The notes beneath the pieces are model-generated. The model was not told where the DNA came from, did not search any database, and saw only the letters and a list, made by a program, of their open reading frames with translations. Source: Marinobacter sp. Arc7-DN-1 (GTDB taxonomy: Bacteria > Pseudomonadota > Gammaproteobacteria > Pseudomonadales > Oleiphilaceae). Taken from it: DNA of 64,000 nt. The translations under genes and the position numbers were made by a program. Positions 8,056 to 20,871 of the stretch are shown here, in pieces. The stretch's first letter is position 1. Every line of letters starts with the position of its first letter. Location: contig NZ_CP031848.1 of assembly GCF_003441595.1 (NCBI RefSeq), positions 186,001-250,000 of the forward strand, in the 5' to 3' direction.

Positions 8056-10893
8056 ATGCACGAAAGCATAATGGAGCAGTTATGGCAGACTTCCCACCTG
8101 CAGGGTGGTAATCTCGCCTATGTTGAACAGCTTTTTGAAACCTACCTGACAGACCCCAATGCCGTTCCTGAAGAATGGCGAAGCTATTTTGACAAGCTTC
8201 CCAGTGTCGATGGCTATCAGGGCCGTGACATTGCGCACTCTTCCATCCGCGAACAGTTTGAACACATCTCTCGCAATCAGCGCTTTCTCACCAGCGGCGG
8301 TGTTCCCGCCAGTGCTACGTCCGACGCAGACAAAAAGCAGATTCGTGTTCTCCAGCTGATCAACGCCTTCCGTTTCCGTGGTCATCAGGAAGCAAAGCTG
8401 GATCCGCTCGGCGTATGGCAGCGTCCTCAGGTAGAGGATCTGGATCCGTCGTTTCACGAACTTTCGGATTCCGATAACGATCTCGAATTCCATACCGGCT
8501 CCCTGAATCTTGGCTCCGAGACCATGAAGCTCGGAGACATCGTTAAGGGGCTGCGTCAGACTTATTGCGAGAGTATCGGCGCGGAATACATGCACGTCGT
8601 CGATACCCGCATCAAGCGTTGGTTTCAGCAGCGTATGGAACCGGTTCGCTCACGGCCGGAGTACGAGGCGAAGACCCGCAAGCATATCCTGGAGCGCCTG
8701 ACCGCCGCCGAGGGTCTGGAGAAATACCTGGGCTCCCGTTATCCGGGCGTGAAGCGTTTTGGCCTTGAAGGTGGCGAGAGTCTGATTCCCTGCCTGGATG
8801 AGCTGATCCAGCGTGCAGGCTCATACGGCGCCAAAGAGATTGTTCTTGGTATGGCACACCGTGGCCGCCTGAACGTTCTGGTGAACACCCTCGGCAAAAA
8901 CCCGAAAGAACTGTTCGACGAGTTTGAAGGCAAGAAGCTGGCTGCTTCCGGTTCCGGTGACGTGAAATACCATCAGGGCTTCTCATCCAACGTGATGACC
9001 CCCGGCGGTGAGGTTCACCTTGCCATGGCCTTTAACCCGTCTCACCTGGAGATCGTGTCTCCGGTGGTTGAAGGTTCTGTTCGCGCCCGCCAGACCCGTC
9101 GCAATGACAATGAAGGCAGCAAGGTCGTTCCGATCATCATGCACGGCGATGCGGCCTTTGCCGGTCAGGGCGTGGTGATGGAGACTTTCCAGATGTCCCA
9201 GACCCGTGGTTTCGGTGTTGGCGGCACCATCCATATCGTCATCAACAACCAGGTCGGCTTCACCACCAGCAAGCAGGAAGACGCGCGGTCTACGGAATAC
9301 TGTACCGACGTCGCCAAGATGATCCAGGCACCGATCCTGCACGTGAATGCGGACGATCCTGAAGCGGTTATGTTCGTTACCCAGATGGCCATGGATTACC
9401 GCAACGAGTTCAAAAACGACGTGGTTATTGATCTGGTGTGCTACCGCCGCCGCGGTCATAACGAAGCGGATGAGCCTGCAGCGACCCAGCCGGTCATGTA
9501 TGGGAAGATCCGCAAGCTGAAAACGACCCGCAACCTCTATGCTGACCAGCTGATGGAGGCTGGTGTGATCAGCGAGAACGAAGCCAAGCAGATGGAGAAC
9601 GACTACCGTGATGCGCTGGATAACGGCGAGCACGTGGTCAAGTCGCTGGTCAAGGAGCCCAACAAGGAGCTCTATGTCGACTGGACGCCGTACCTCGGTC
9701 ACGAGTGGACCGCCAAGTGCAAATCCAGTGTGGCCCTGAAGACGATCCAGAAGCTCGGTAAGAAGCTGACCTCGGTTCCGGAGGGGTTCAGTATCCAGCG
9801 TCAGGTTTCCAAGATTGTTTCAGATCGCGAGAAGATGACGGCAGGTGCCTTGCCCATTAACTGGGGTTATGGCGAGGTTATGGCTTATGCAACGCTGATA
9901 AACGAGGGCCATCCGATTCGTATTACGGGTCAGGACGTCGGCCGGGGTACGTTCTCCCATCGTCACGCGGTGTTGCATAATCAGAAAGATGGTTCAACGC
10001 ACATTGCGCTTGAGCAACTGTCCGAAGACCAGCCGAAGTTCGAGCTCTACGACTCACTGCTCTCTGAAGAAGCCGTCATGGCGTTCGAGTACGGCTATTC
10101 AACCACCGCGCCGGACGGCCTTGTGGTCTGGGAAGCGCAATTTGGTGACTTTGCCAACGGCGCCCAGGTGGTGATCGACCAGTTCCTGACCAGTGGTGAG
10201 CACAAGTGGGGGCGCCTCTGTGGTTTGACCCTGCTGCTGCCGCACGGCTACGAAGGTCAGGGGCCAGAGCACAGTTCGGCACGTCTTGAGCGGTTCCTGC
10301 AGCTGTCTGCCGAACACAACATCCAGGTATGTGTGCCGACAACGCCGTCCCAGGTGTTCCACATGCTTCGTCGTCAGGTCAAGCGCCCACTGCGCAAGCC
10401 ATTGGTCGCAATTACGCCGAAGAGCCTGTTGCGGCACAAGGAAGCTACGTCTGATCTGGATGATCTGACCAGCGGCACCTTCCAGACGGTACTTCCCGAG
10501 AAGGAGCCGTCGGACCCGAAGAAAGTGACGCGCCTGATCATGTGCAGCGGCAAGGTGTATTTCGATCTCCTGGAGAAAAAGAAAGCCGCCGAGCGCGACG
10601 ACGTCGCCATCGTTCGCATCGAGCAGCTCTATCCGTTCCCGGGTGATGATCTTGATGAACTCCTGAGCCATTACAGCAAGCTCAAGCACGTTGTCTGGTG
10701 CCAGGAAGAGCCGATGAACCAGGGTGCCTGGTACTGCAGCCAGCATCACATGCGTAATGCCCTGCATCGCAAGAATCCCAAGCTGTACCTTCAGTATGCC
10801 GGTCGTGATGCTTCCGCTGCGCCTGCCTGTGGGCATATGTCTGCGCACATTGAAGAGCAGAAGAAACTGGTTAACGACGCGTTTGAAATTTGA
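8056..10893 (+). CDS. sucA: 2-oxoglutarate dehydrogenase E1 component
   Basis: The 945-residue thiamine-diphosphate enzyme decarboxylates 2-oxoglutarate and transfers the succinyl group to the lipoyl arm of SucB. The N-terminal segment LWQTSHLQGGNLAYVEQLFE is the family's E2-binding tail. The central ThDP fold has HGDAAFAGQGVVMET followed by INNQVGFTT, the conserved GD...NN motif. The transketolase-like half contains GQDVGRGTFSHRHAVLH, and the C-terminal domain ends near QYAGRDASAAPACGHMSAH. Length is close to E. coli SucA (933). Start ATG 8056 has AAGGTGAG nine bases upstream. First gene of the sucAB-lpd-sucCD run. Confidence 0.97.
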   Translation: MHESIMEQLWQTSHLQGGNLAYVEQLFETYLTDPNAVPEEWRSYFDKLPSVDGYQGRDIAHSSIREQFEHISRNQRFLTSGGVPASATSDADKKQIRVLQLINAFRFRGHQEAKLDPLGVWQRPQVEDLDPSFHELSDSDNDLEFHTGSLNLGSETMKLGDIVKGLRQTYCESIGAEYMHVVDTRIKRWFQQRMEPVRSRPEYEAKTRKHILERLTAAEGLEKYLGSRYPGVKRFGLEGGESLIPCLDELIQRAGSYGAKEIVLGMAHRGRLNVLVNTLGKNPKELFDEFEGKKLAASGSGDVKYHQGFSSNVMTPGGEVHLAMAFNPSHLEIVSPVVEGSVRARQTRRNDNEGSKVVPIIMHGDAAFAGQGVVMETFQMSQTRGFGVGGTIHIVINNQVGFTTSKQEDARSTEYCTDVAKMIQAPILHVNADDPEAVMFVTQMAMDYRNEFKNDVVIDLVCYRRRGHNEADEPAATQPVMYGKIRKLKTTRNLYADQLMEAGVISENEAKQMENDYRDALDNGEHVVKSLVKEPNKELYVDWTPYLGHEWTAKCKSSVALKTIQKLGKKLTSVPEGFSIQRQVSKIVSDREKMTAGALPINWGYGEVMAYATLINEGHPIRITGQDVGRGTFSHRHAVLHNQKDGSTHIALEQLSEDQPKFELYDSLLSEEAVMAFEYGYSTTAPDGLVVWEAQFGDFANGAQVVIDQFLTSGEHKWGRLCGLTLLLPHGYEGQGPEHSSARLERFLQLSAEHNIQVCVPTTPSQVFHMLRRQVKRPLRKPLVAITPKSLLRHKEATSDLDDLTSGTFQTVLPEKEPSDPKKVTRLIMCSGKVYFDLLEKKKAAERDDVAIVRIEQLYPFPGDDLDELLSHYSKLKHVVWCQEEPMNQGAWYCSQHHMRNALHRKNPKLYLQYAGRDASAAPACGHMSAHIEEQKKLVNDAFEI

Positions 10894-10918
10894 CGAGCTA
10901 CCGAACTAAGGATCTGTA

Positions 10919-13626
<2,708 letters not shown>

Positions 13627-13662
13627 CGCAAACCAGGAATTTTTTAATTCGGGACATTAACT

Positions 13663-14829
13663 ATGAATTTGCATGAATATCAGGGCAAGCAGCTTTTCGC
13701 TGAATATGGCCTGCCAGTATCCAAGGGCATTGCCTGTGATACTCCGAAAGAAGCAGTCGACGCAGCCGGTGAAATCGGCGGTGACGCATGGGTGGTCAAG
13801 GCTCAGGTGCACGCGGGTGGCCGTGGTAAGGCTGGCGGTGTCAAGCTGGTCAAGAGCAAAGACGAGATCCGTGAGTTTGCCGAGAACTGGCTGGGCAAGA
13901 AGCTGGTAACCTATCAGACTGACGAAAATGGCCAGCCGGTCAGCAAGATTCTGGTTGAATCCCTCACTGACATCGACCAGGAACTGTACCTCGGAGCCGT
14001 TGTAGACCGTGGCACCCGCCGTATCGTGTTCATGGCCTCCACCGAAGGCGGTGTTGAGATCGAGAAGGTTGCCGAGGAAACCCCCGAGAAGATCCTGAAA
14101 GCGGAAATCGATCCGCTGGTCGGCGCGCAGCCTTACCAGGGCCGCGAACTGGCGTTCAAGCTGGGTCTCGAAGGCAAGCAGATCGGACAGTTCACCAAGA
14201 TTTTCCTGGGTCTGGCCAAGCTGTTTGAAGAGTGCGATCTGGCACTGGTTGAGATCAACCCGCTGGTGATCACGCCGGCCGGTGATCTGCACTGCCTGGA
14301 CGCCAAGATCGGTGTCGACGGTAACGCGTTGTACCGTCAAAAGAAAATCCACGAGATGCACGATCCTTCCCAGGAAGATTCCCGTGAAGCGGAAGCGGCC
14401 AAGTGGGAACTCAACTACGTAGCCCTGGAAGGCAACATCGGTTGTATGGTTAACGGTGCCGGCCTGGCCATGGGTACCATGGACATCATCAAGCTGTCCG
14501 GTGGCCAGCCTGCCAACTTCCTGGATGTTGGGGGCGGTGCGACCAAAGAGCGCGTTTCCGAAGCGTTCAAGATCATCCTGTCTGACGACAATGTCCAGGC
14601 GGTTCTGGTCAACATCTTCGGTGGTATCGTTCGCTGCGACATGATCGCAGAGGGCATTATCGGTGCCGTCAAGGAAGTGGGCGTTAAGGTTCCTGTGGTG
14701 GTTCGCCTTGAAGGCAATAACGCCGAAGTAGGCATCAAGGTACTCGCCGAAAGCGGCCTGAATATCATTGCCGCCACCAGTCTGTCGAATGCGGCAGAGC
14801 AAGTCGTTAAAGCCGCAGGGGGTAAATAA
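13663..14829 (+). CDS. sucC: Succinyl-CoA ligase, beta subunit (ADP/GDP-forming)
   Basis: A 388-residue subunit, exactly the usual length, holding the ATP-grasp nucleotide-binding domain (residues about 1-240) and a CoA-ligase domain. It conserves [12 protein letters not shown] at the start, [15 protein letters not shown] in the nucleotide site, EINPLVI, and [13 protein letters not shown] in the ligase domain. With SucD it converts succinyl-CoA, ADP or GDP and phosphate to succinate, CoA and the nucleoside triphosphate. The stop codon shares one base with the sucD start (TAATG), so translation is coupled. Confidence 0.97.
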   Translation: MNLHEYQGKQLFAEYGLPVSKGIACDTPKEAVDAAGEIGGDAWVVKAQVHAGGRGKAGGVKLVKSKDEIREFAENWLGKKLVTYQTDENGQPVSKILVESLTDIDQELYLGAVVDRGTRRIVFMASTEGGVEIEKVAEETPEKILKAEIDPLVGAQPYQGRELAFKLGLEGKQIGQFTKIFLGLAKLFEECDLALVEINPLVITPAGDLHCLDAKIGVDGNALYRQKKIHEMHDPSQEDSREAEAAKWELNYVALEGNIGCMVNGAGLAMGTMDIIKLSGGQPANFLDVGGGATKERVSEAFKIILSDDNVQAVLVNIFGGIVRCDMIAEGIIGAVKEVGVKVPVVVRLEGNNAEVGIKVLAESGLNIIAATSLSNAAEQVVKAAGGK

Positions 14830-15701
14830 TGAGCATCCTGATCAACAAAGACACCAAGGTTATCTGTCAGGGCTTTACCGGCGCGCAGGGCACCTTCCAC
14901 TCAGAGCAGGCGATTGCCTACGGCACAAAGATGGTTGGCGGTGTAAGCCCCGGCAAGGGCGGCACTGAGCATCTGGGACTGCCGGTGTTCAACACCGTGC
15001 GTGACGCGGTTGAGAAAACCGGTGCCGAAGCGACCGTTATCTACGTTCCGGCGCCGTTCTGTAAAGACGCCATCATCGAAGCGGCCGATGCCGGTATTCA
15101 GCTGATCGTCTGTATCACTGAAGGCATCCCGACCATCGATATGCTGTACGCCAAGGAATATGTGGATCGCAAGGGCGTTCGCATGATTGGTCCCAACTGC
15201 CCGGGGGTTATCACTCCGGACGAGTGCAAGATCGGCATCATGCCTGGCCACATCCACAAGAAGGGCAAGGTTGGTATCGTGTCCCGTTCAGGCACCCTGA
15301 CGTACGAAGCGGTCAAGCAGACCACGGACTTCGGTTACGGTCAGTCCACCTGTATCGGTATCGGTGGTGACCCGATCCCCGGCTCCAACTTCATCGACAT
15401 CCTGGCGCTGCTTCAGGAAGATCCTGAAACCGAAGCCATTGTGATGATCGGCGAGATCGGCGGTACCGCCGAGGAAGAAGCGGCGGCCTACATCAAGCAG
15501 AACGTCACCAAGCCGGTGGTCTCCTACATCGCGGGTGTTACTGCGCCTCCGGGCAAGCGCATGGGCCACGCTGGCGCCATCATCTCCGGTGGTAAGGGTA
15601 CGGCAGACGAGAAGTTTGCAGCCCTGGAAGACGCCGGTGTGCGCACTGTCCGCAGCCTGGCCGAGATCGGCAAGGCCCTGAAGGAAGTGACTGGCTGGTA
15701 A
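14829..15701 (+). CDS. sucD: Succinyl-CoA ligase, alpha subunit
   Basis: A 290-residue subunit that binds CoA through the N-terminal Rossmann domain ([17 protein letters not shown]). It carries the phosphorylated active-site histidine in [18 protein letters not shown] near residue 247. Length agrees with E. coli SucD (289). It is the last gene of the TCA run and a strong intrinsic terminator follows 20 bases after the stop. Confidence 0.97.
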   Translation: MSILINKDTKVICQGFTGAQGTFHSEQAIAYGTKMVGGVSPGKGGTEHLGLPVFNTVRDAVEKTGAEATVIYVPAPFCKDAIIEAADAGIQLIVCITEGIPTIDMLYAKEYVDRKGVRMIGPNCPGVITPDECKIGIMPGHIHKKGKVGIVSRSGTLTYEAVKQTTDFGYGQSTCIGIGGDPIPGSNFIDILALLQEDPETEAIVMIGEIGGTAEEEAAAYIKQNVTKPVVSYIAGVTAPPGKRMGHAGAIISGGKGTADEKFAALEDAGVRTVRSLAEIGKALKEVTGW

Positions 15702-15720
15702 GCTGGCCTTCTTTCAGTAA

Positions 15721-15758
15721 AAACCCCCGTTTCTGCCCTGCAGAGCGGGGGTTTTTTA
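15721..15758 (+). terminator. Intrinsic terminator after sucD
   Basis: AAAACCCCCG pairs with CGGGGGTTTT over a 16-base loop and runs into TTTTTT. This ends the sucAB-lpd-sucCD transcript. Confidence 0.9.
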
Positions 15759-15821
15759 TTTATAATGCCGGGTCGCCTGAACTATGATGGCGGTTCCGAT
15801 ACCAAATAAGGAGTTCGTGCT

Positions 15822-17036
15822 TTGAGTTCTGTAGATTCCCAGCAAAGGGTTTTGTCCGGCATGCGTCCGACCGGCAAGCTTCACCTTGGCCACTATCATG
15901 GTGTGCTGAAAAACTGGGTGAAACTCCAGCACGAATTCGAGTGCTTCTTTTTTGTGGCAGACTGGCATGCGCTTACCACGAACTACGACGATCCCTCGGG
16001 GATTGAGCAGAGTGTGTGGGATATGGTTATTGATTGGCTGGCGGCCGGTGTGAACCCTGGTTCCTCCACCATGTTCATTCAGTCCCAGGTGCCCGAGCAT
16101 GCTGAATTGCATCTGCTGTTGTCCATGATCACGCCTCTTGGCTGGCTGGAACGTATCCCGACCTTCAAGGACCAGCAGGAGAAGTTGCGGGAAAAAGATC
16201 TGGCTACCTACGGTTTCCTGGGTTATCCGCTGCTGCAAAGTGCCGATATCCTGGTGTACCGGGCAGGCAAGGTGCCGGTGGGTGCTGATCAGGTGTCCCA
16301 TGTTGAGATTACCCGTGAGATTGCCCGTCGGTTCAATCATATCTACGGCCGTGAGCCAGGGTTTGAGGAACAGGCGGAAGGCGCCATCGTCAAGATGGGC
16401 AAGAAGAACGCCAAACTGTATCGCGCCCTCAAGAAACGCTATCAGGAAGAGGGCGATATGGAAGCGCTGGAAACCGCCCGCGCTCTGCTGAAAGAGCAGC
16501 AGAACATCTCCCTGGGCGATCGTGAGCGCCTGTATGGCTACATCGAAGGTGGTGGCAAGGTGATTCTGCCCGAACCGCAGCCGTTGCTGACGCCAGAATC
16601 CAGGTTGCCCGGGCTGGACGGGCAGAAAATGTCCAAGTCCTACAACAACTACATTGGCCTGCGCGAAGAGCCGGACAGTGTTGCCCGGAAGGTCCGCACC
16701 ATGCAGACGGATCCTCAGCGGGTTCGTCGCACCGACCCGGGCGAGCCCGAGAAGTGCCCTGTCTGGGGTATGCACAAGATCTATTCGGACGCCGACACCC
16801 AGGAATGGGTCCAGAATGGCTGCCGGAGCGCCGGTATTGGCTGCCTTGACTGCAAGAAGCCCGTGATCGACGCCATTGTCGAGGAGCAGCGGCCTTTGCA
16901 CGAGCGTGCGCGTGAGTATGAGGGCAACCCGGATCTGGTCCATTCGATTCTGCAGGAAGGCCGTGAGCACGCCCGTGATGCCGCCCGGGATACCCTTGAG
17001 GAAGTCCGGGCGGCCATGGGGCTTCATCACCGCTGA
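15822..17036 (+). CDS. trpS: Tryptophanyl-tRNA synthetase
   Basis: A 404-residue class I synthetase that charges tRNA-Trp. The HIGH-type motif is KLHLGHYHG near residue 23 and the KMSKS motif is GQKMSKSYNNY. It is longer than the E. coli enzyme (334) and has the extended form found in Pseudomonas and relatives, with a CLDC pair near residue 350. The start is TTG at 15822, eight bases after AAGGAG. No better ATG exists without losing MRPTGKLHLGH context. Spacing of 60 bases to scpA suggests they may be cotranscribed. Confidence 0.95.
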   Translation: MSSVDSQQRVLSGMRPTGKLHLGHYHGVLKNWVKLQHEFECFFFVADWHALTTNYDDPSGIEQSVWDMVIDWLAAGVNPGSSTMFIQSQVPEHAELHLLLSMITPLGWLERIPTFKDQQEKLREKDLATYGFLGYPLLQSADILVYRAGKVPVGADQVSHVEITREIARRFNHIYGREPGFEEQAEGAIVKMGKKNAKLYRALKKRYQEEGDMEALETARALLKEQQNISLGDRERLYGYIEGGGKVILPEPQPLLTPESRLPGLDGQKMSKSYNNYIGLREEPDSVARKVRTMQTDPQRVRRTDPGEPEKCPVWGMHKIYSDADTQEWVQNGCRSAGIGCLDCKKPVIDAIVEEQRPLHERAREYEGNPDLVHSILQEGREHARDAARDTLEEVRAAMGLHHR

Positions 17037-17096
17037 ATCCGTACAGGCCGGCCATCCGGTGCTGCACGATGCAGTCCCGGTCCGGAGGGAGAGGTT

Positions 17097-17930
17097 ATGA
17101 CGGAAGAATCCACTAATCCGGTAACGCCAGAAGGGCAGGAAGCGACACCCGATCCGTCGCCGCTGGCCCGGGTTTCCGGCAAACCGGTGGTGGATCTTCC
17201 CAGGGATCTCTACATTCCGCCAGATGCCCTGGCGGTTTTCCTGGAGGCCTTTGAGGGGCCCCTGGATCTTCTGCTTTATCTCATCCGCCGCCAGAACATG
17301 AACATTCTGGATATCGACGTCAGCGAGATCACCCGGCAGTACATGGACTACATCGGCGCCGTGGAAGCCATGCGCTTCGAGTTGGCGGCAGAGTACCTGG
17401 TGATGGCAGCAACCCTGGCAGAGATCAAGTCCAGAATGCTTCTCCCCAGGCAGGAGAGCGACGATGACGAGGAGGTCGATCCGAGGGCCGAGCTGATTCG
17501 CCGGCTGCAGCAGTATGAGCGGTTCAAGCAGGCGGCCGAGGATATTGACGCGTTGCCCCGTCTGGAACGGGATTCCTTTGCCGCCTCTGCGGCTTTGCCG
17601 GGAATGCCCTCAAGTCAGCCCCATCCGGATGTGGATCTGAGGGAAATGCTGCTCGCCCTGCAGGGTGTACTGAGGCGGGCGGACCTGTTTACCAGCCACC
17701 ATGTGGAACGGGAGCGGCTGTCGACCCGCGAGCGTATGTCCGCCATTCTGTCTGCTTTGCAGGATGACCACTTTGTGACGTTCGAAAGCCTGTTCACCGC
17801 GGAAGAGGGACGCCTTGGTGTTGTTGTGACGTTCCTGGCCACGCTTGAGCTGGTGAAAGAGCAATTGATTGAGGTTGTGCAGGCCGAGGTCCTGGGGCCG
17901 ATTCATGTACGCGCCCGGGCGGTCAGTTAG
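17097..17930 (+). CDS. scpA: Segregation and condensation protein A (kleisin)
   Basis: A 277-residue kleisin that bridges the SMC heads in the bacterial condensin. The N-terminal FEGPLDLLLYLIRRQNMNILDI is characteristic of ScpA, as is the following EYLVMAATLAEIKSRMLLP. The C-terminal winged-helix region is preserved. A variable N-terminal extension of about 40 residues precedes the conserved core. ATG 17097 follows GGAGGGAGAGG. scpB starts 43 bases downstream and smc lies 3.6 kb further on the same strand. Confidence 0.94.
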   Translation: MTEESTNPVTPEGQEATPDPSPLARVSGKPVVDLPRDLYIPPDALAVFLEAFEGPLDLLLYLIRRQNMNILDIDVSEITRQYMDYIGAVEAMRFELAAEYLVMAATLAEIKSRMLLPRQESDDDEEVDPRAELIRRLQQYERFKQAAEDIDALPRLERDSFAASAALPGMPSSQPHPDVDLREMLLALQGVLRRADLFTSHHVERERLSTRERMSAILSALQDDHFVTFESLFTAEEGRLGVVVTFLATLELVKEQLIEVVQAEVLGPIHVRARAVS

Positions 17931-17973
17931 CGTCCTGTTCAAGGCCGAAAGCACGGAAACACGGATAATCATC

Positions 17974-18612
17974 ATGAACGAAGAACATCTGCTGAGAATC
18001 CAGGCGATTGCCGAAGCCGCCCTGCTGGCGGCCGGCAAGCCGTTGTCTCTTGACCAGTTGCGGGAGTTGTTTCCTGAACAGGAGCGGCCGGCCCGGCAGG
18101 TTATGGAGCACGTCATGGTGCTGCTGGAAAGTGCCTGCGAGGGCCGTGGGTTCGAGCTGAAAAGGGTGGCCAGCGGTTACCGTCTTCAGGTCCGGCAGGA
18201 GTATGCACCCTGGGTTGGCCGCCTGTTCGAGGAGAAGCCCCAGCGTTATTCCCGGGCATTGCTGGAAACCCTCGCGCTGATCGCCTATCGGCAACCGGTT
18301 ACCCGGGGCGAAATTGAAGATATTCGGGGTGTTACGGTAAGCAGCAATATCATTCGTACCCTGCTTGAGCGAGAGTGGGTGCGCGTTGTCGGCCATCGTG
18401 ATGTTCCCGGCCGGCCGGCCATGTACGCGACCACCAGGCAGTTTCTGGACTATTTCAACCTGACGGGGCTGGATCAGATGCCGCCTCTGTCTGACGTCCG
18501 GGATCTCGAAGAAATTGGCCGGGAAATCGAAAAGAACATGCAGGCGGAGATCGAATTTGAGTCGCCCGCCGCGGAGAACGATGACGAGTCTCCGGGTCAG
18601 ACACTTCACTGA
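17974..18612 (+). CDS. scpB: Segregation and condensation protein B
   Basis: A 212-residue tandem winged-helix protein that dimerises and binds ScpA. Diagnostic segments are ALLAAGKPLSLDQL near the start, YRLQVRQEYAPWVGRL, and LLETLALIAYRQPVTRGEIEDIRG in the second winged helix. ATG 17974 (MNEEHLLRIQ) is preferred to an upstream in-frame ATG at 17869, which would overlap scpA by 62 bases and add a non-conserved tail. The C-terminus is acidic. Confidence 0.94.
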   Translation: MNEEHLLRIQAIAEAALLAAGKPLSLDQLRELFPEQERPARQVMEHVMVLLESACEGRGFELKRVASGYRLQVRQEYAPWVGRLFEEKPQRYSRALLETLALIAYRQPVTRGEIEDIRGVTVSSNIIRTLLEREWVRVVGHRDVPGRPAMYATTRQFLDYFNLTGLDQMPPLSDVRDLEEIGREIEKNMQAEIEFESPAAENDDESPGQTLH

Positions 18613-18651
18613 TGCCATTCGGGTATCAGTCAGAGACTAAGGATTGATTTC

Positions 18652-19656
18652 ATGGCGGCAGAGCGCCCCGAAAAACCCGCCAGAGCGGCGAAAAACCCAG
18701 CTAAACACGCAAAAGACAAGGTTACCCATGAGGGCCCCGAACGCATCCAGAAGCTGCTTGCCAGGGCGGGTATCGGTTCACGCCGGGAAATTGAAGGCTG
18801 GATGGAAGCCGGCCGCCTGACGGTAAACGGCCTGGCCGTTGCTCCGGGCCAGAAAGCCACCGTGGAAGACCGTTTTGAACTTGACGGCAAACGTCTCGAG
18901 GTTTCCGGCGCCTCGGAAGTGCTGCGTCGTGTGCTGATCTACAACAAGCCCGAAGGCGAAGTAACTACCCGAAAGGATCCGGAGGGCAGGCCGACGGTAT
19001 TTGATCGCCTGCCAAGGCTGAAGGAACACCGCTGGATTTCCATCGGCCGGCTCGACATCAACACCACCGGTCTGGTGCTTTTCACCACAGACGGAGAGCT
19101 TGCTAACCGGCTAATGCATCCCTCCAGCCAGATTGACCGGGAATATGCGGTGCGTATCTTCGGGGAAGTGGACGATGCCATGATTGAGCGCCTGCTTCAG
19201 GGTGTTTTGCTCGAAGACGGTATGGCTAAGTTCACCGACCTTTCGCCGGCGGGTGGCAGTGGCATGAATCGCTGGTTCCACGTTACCTTGCTGGAAGGTC
19301 GTAACCGGGAAGTCCGTCGTCTCTGGGAATCCCAGGGCGTTCGGGTCAGCCGACTGAAGCGGGTGCGCTACGGACCGGTTTTCCTGCCCAGTCGCCTGAC
19401 AGTGGGTAAGTGGGAGGAACTCGACCAGAGGGCTGTGGATACCCTCAGCCGCAGCGTCGGGCTCGATACCGTTGATATCCCACAGAAGACGCCGGATGAG
19501 AAGGCGGCCCATGATCGCTCGCGCCGGAAGAGTCCGGGGCGATCCGGCAAGAAGACGTCAGGCAACAAATGGGCGGTCAGTGATACCAGGCCGGCCAAAC
19601 CTGCCGGCCGAGCCTCAAAATCCGATCGGCCGCGGAGCAAAACGCCCCGGAGCTGA
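18652..19656 (+). CDS. rluB: 23S rRNA pseudouridine synthase (RluB family)
   Basis: A 334-residue RsuA/RluB-type enzyme that isomerises a uridine in 23S rRNA helix 89 (U2605 in E. coli). A lysine-rich N-terminal tail precedes an S4 RNA-binding domain (RIQKLLARAGIGSRREIEGW, residues about 27-90). The catalytic domain has GRLDINTTGLVLFTTDGEL with the nucleophilic aspartate. A basic, disordered C-terminal tail of about 65 residues follows. The scpA-scpB-rluB order is common in gammaproteobacteria. It converges on the following diguanylate cyclase with a gap of three bases and no terminator. Confidence 0.92.
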   Translation: MAAERPEKPARAAKNPAKHAKDKVTHEGPERIQKLLARAGIGSRREIEGWMEAGRLTVNGLAVAPGQKATVEDRFELDGKRLEVSGASEVLRRVLIYNKPEGEVTTRKDPEGRPTVFDRLPRLKEHRWISIGRLDINTTGLVLFTTDGELANRLMHPSSQIDREYAVRIFGEVDDAMIERLLQGVLLEDGMAKFTDLSPAGGSGMNRWFHVTLLEGRNREVRRLWESQGVRVSRLKRVRYGPVFLPSRLTVGKWEELDQRAVDTLSRSVGLDTVDIPQKTPDEKAAHDRSRRKSPGRSGKKTSGNKWAVSDTRPAKPAGRASKSDRPRSKTPRS

Positions 19657-19659
19657 GGC

Positions 19660-20586
19660 TCAGGAAATGGTGGCAAACACCCGGGTGCAGTTCCGGCCCT
19701 GGTGTTTGGCGCGGTAAAGGGCCTCGTCGGCCCGCGCCAGCCACTCCTGGGCCGATTCTTTGGGCAGGAAGGTGGCCACCCCGCAGCTGGTTGTTACCCG
19801 AAGTTCTTTTTCGCCCCCATCAATCCGAATCGCCGCAATTGCCTCGCGAACCCGTTCGGCTACGTCTTTGGCATCCTGCTCAGCAGTGTGAGGCAGGAGA
19901 ATGGCAAACTCCTCGCCGCCAAACCGGTAGACGCTGTCGGACGTTCGCACGGCCTTTTCAAGTTCTGCGGCAGTAATCTGGAGAAGATGGTCGCCGACCA
20001 CATGCCCGTGGGTGTCGTTGACGGCCTTGAAATGGTCCAGATCGCACAGGATGAGTGAGTAGGGCTCACTATGCCGTTCGGATAACAGGCTGGCACGCCG
20101 CAAGGCGTCGTCCATTGCACGCTTGTTGGGGATGCCGGTCAGTGAATCAGTCAGGGAGGCCTGTTCTATGGCAATGTACTGGCAAGCATTCCGAATCGGG
20201 CAGATGGCGGCACTGAGAATCATCTCGACACCCTCAAGCTCCTGTTCGGAGAACCTCTGCCGGCGGTGCAATACCAGAGTTCCGTAATTCGTTCCCTCAA
20301 GTCCCAAACGGTATTCGCAACGGTGGGGGCCGCCCATGCCGGTGGCGTAAATGAAATCCTGGTTTCCGATTCTGTGACGGTAATTGAGCGTGTCGAAGGG
20401 CACAATCGCGCCCAGCTCGTCGGCCAGAATCGCAAGCTGCTGTTCCAGGGAAAGTGTGGTAGACAGGCGACGGGTCAGCCTGGTGAGGACATCCGGGGTA
20501 CTATTCCAATCCTGATGAGCCTGGCGCAGCGCAGCCAGTTTCTGGGGCTGAGAACCCGACTTGTGGATTGACGGTATGTTTTTCAC
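19660..20586 (-). CDS. Diguanylate cyclase (GGEEF) with N-terminal GAF-like region
   Basis: A 308-residue cytoplasmic protein. The C-terminal half is a GGDEF domain with the active-site loop RFGGEEF, the metal-binding DLDHFKAVNDTHGHVVGD, and an inhibitory-site RTSD five residues before GGEEF, so product feedback is expected. It should make c-di-GMP from two GTP. The N-terminal 135 residues (ILADELGAIVPFDTLNYRHR) resemble a degenerate GAF-type sensor; I cannot name the signal. The gene is divergent from a GntR/FCD regulator and the shared 285-base region contains repeated CTGCAGAAG-type sequences. Confidence 0.9.
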   Translation of the reverse strand: MKNIPSIHKSGSQPQKLAALRQAHQDWNSTPDVLTRLTRRLSTTLSLEQQLAILADELGAIVPFDTLNYRHRIGNQDFIYATGMGGPHRCEYRLGLEGTNYGTLVLHRRQRFSEQELEGVEMILSAAICPIRNACQYIAIEQASLTDSLTGIPNKRAMDDALRRASLLSERHSEPYSLILCDLDHFKAVNDTHGHVVGDHLLQITAAELEKAVRTSDSVYRFGGEEFAILLPHTAEQDAKDVAERVREAIAAIRIDGGEKELRVTTSCGVATFLPKESAQEWLARADEALYRAKHQGRNCTRVFATIS

Positions 20587-20602
20587 TACAGCTCACTCTG
20601 TC

Positions 20603-20856
20603 GCAGAAGTTTACAGTGTTCTAATTTTCTGCAGAAACCATTCCGGAAGGATAAAAAAGTAACAAAAACAGTTAGTAAGGATGGTGTCCAAGAATTGGGG
20701 CCAGGTAGTGGAGCTTAATACACACGCCGTCGTCAAAAAACCGGCAGCGTTTTGCCGCTGCTTCTTCAACGCCTTAGCAAAATATCAGACAAGGGGATGG
20801 GGCTGAATAGTGCGTGTGGTAAACTTCTGCGCTTGTAATTGAGCTGTCTGCAGAAG
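20603..20856. promoter_or_regulatory. Cluster of CTTCTGC/GCAGAAG repeats in the divergent promoter region
   Basis: Four related sites lie between the diguanylate cyclase and the GntR gene. GCAGAAGTTTAC (20603-20614) is repeated exactly as its inverse GTAAACTTCTGC at 20819-20830. A perfect palindrome TTTCTGCAGAAA occupies 20626-20637. TCTGCAGAAG lies at 20847-20856, just before the GntR start. This arrangement looks like an operator set for the adjacent regulator; that role is inferred. Confidence 0.5.
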
Positions 20857-20871
20857 TGAGCGACCAACTTT

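Noticed and set aside
15762..15767. TATAAT right after the sucD terminator as a trpS promoter
   Set aside because: No -35-like box at the right distance; it may be chance in an AT-rich stretch.
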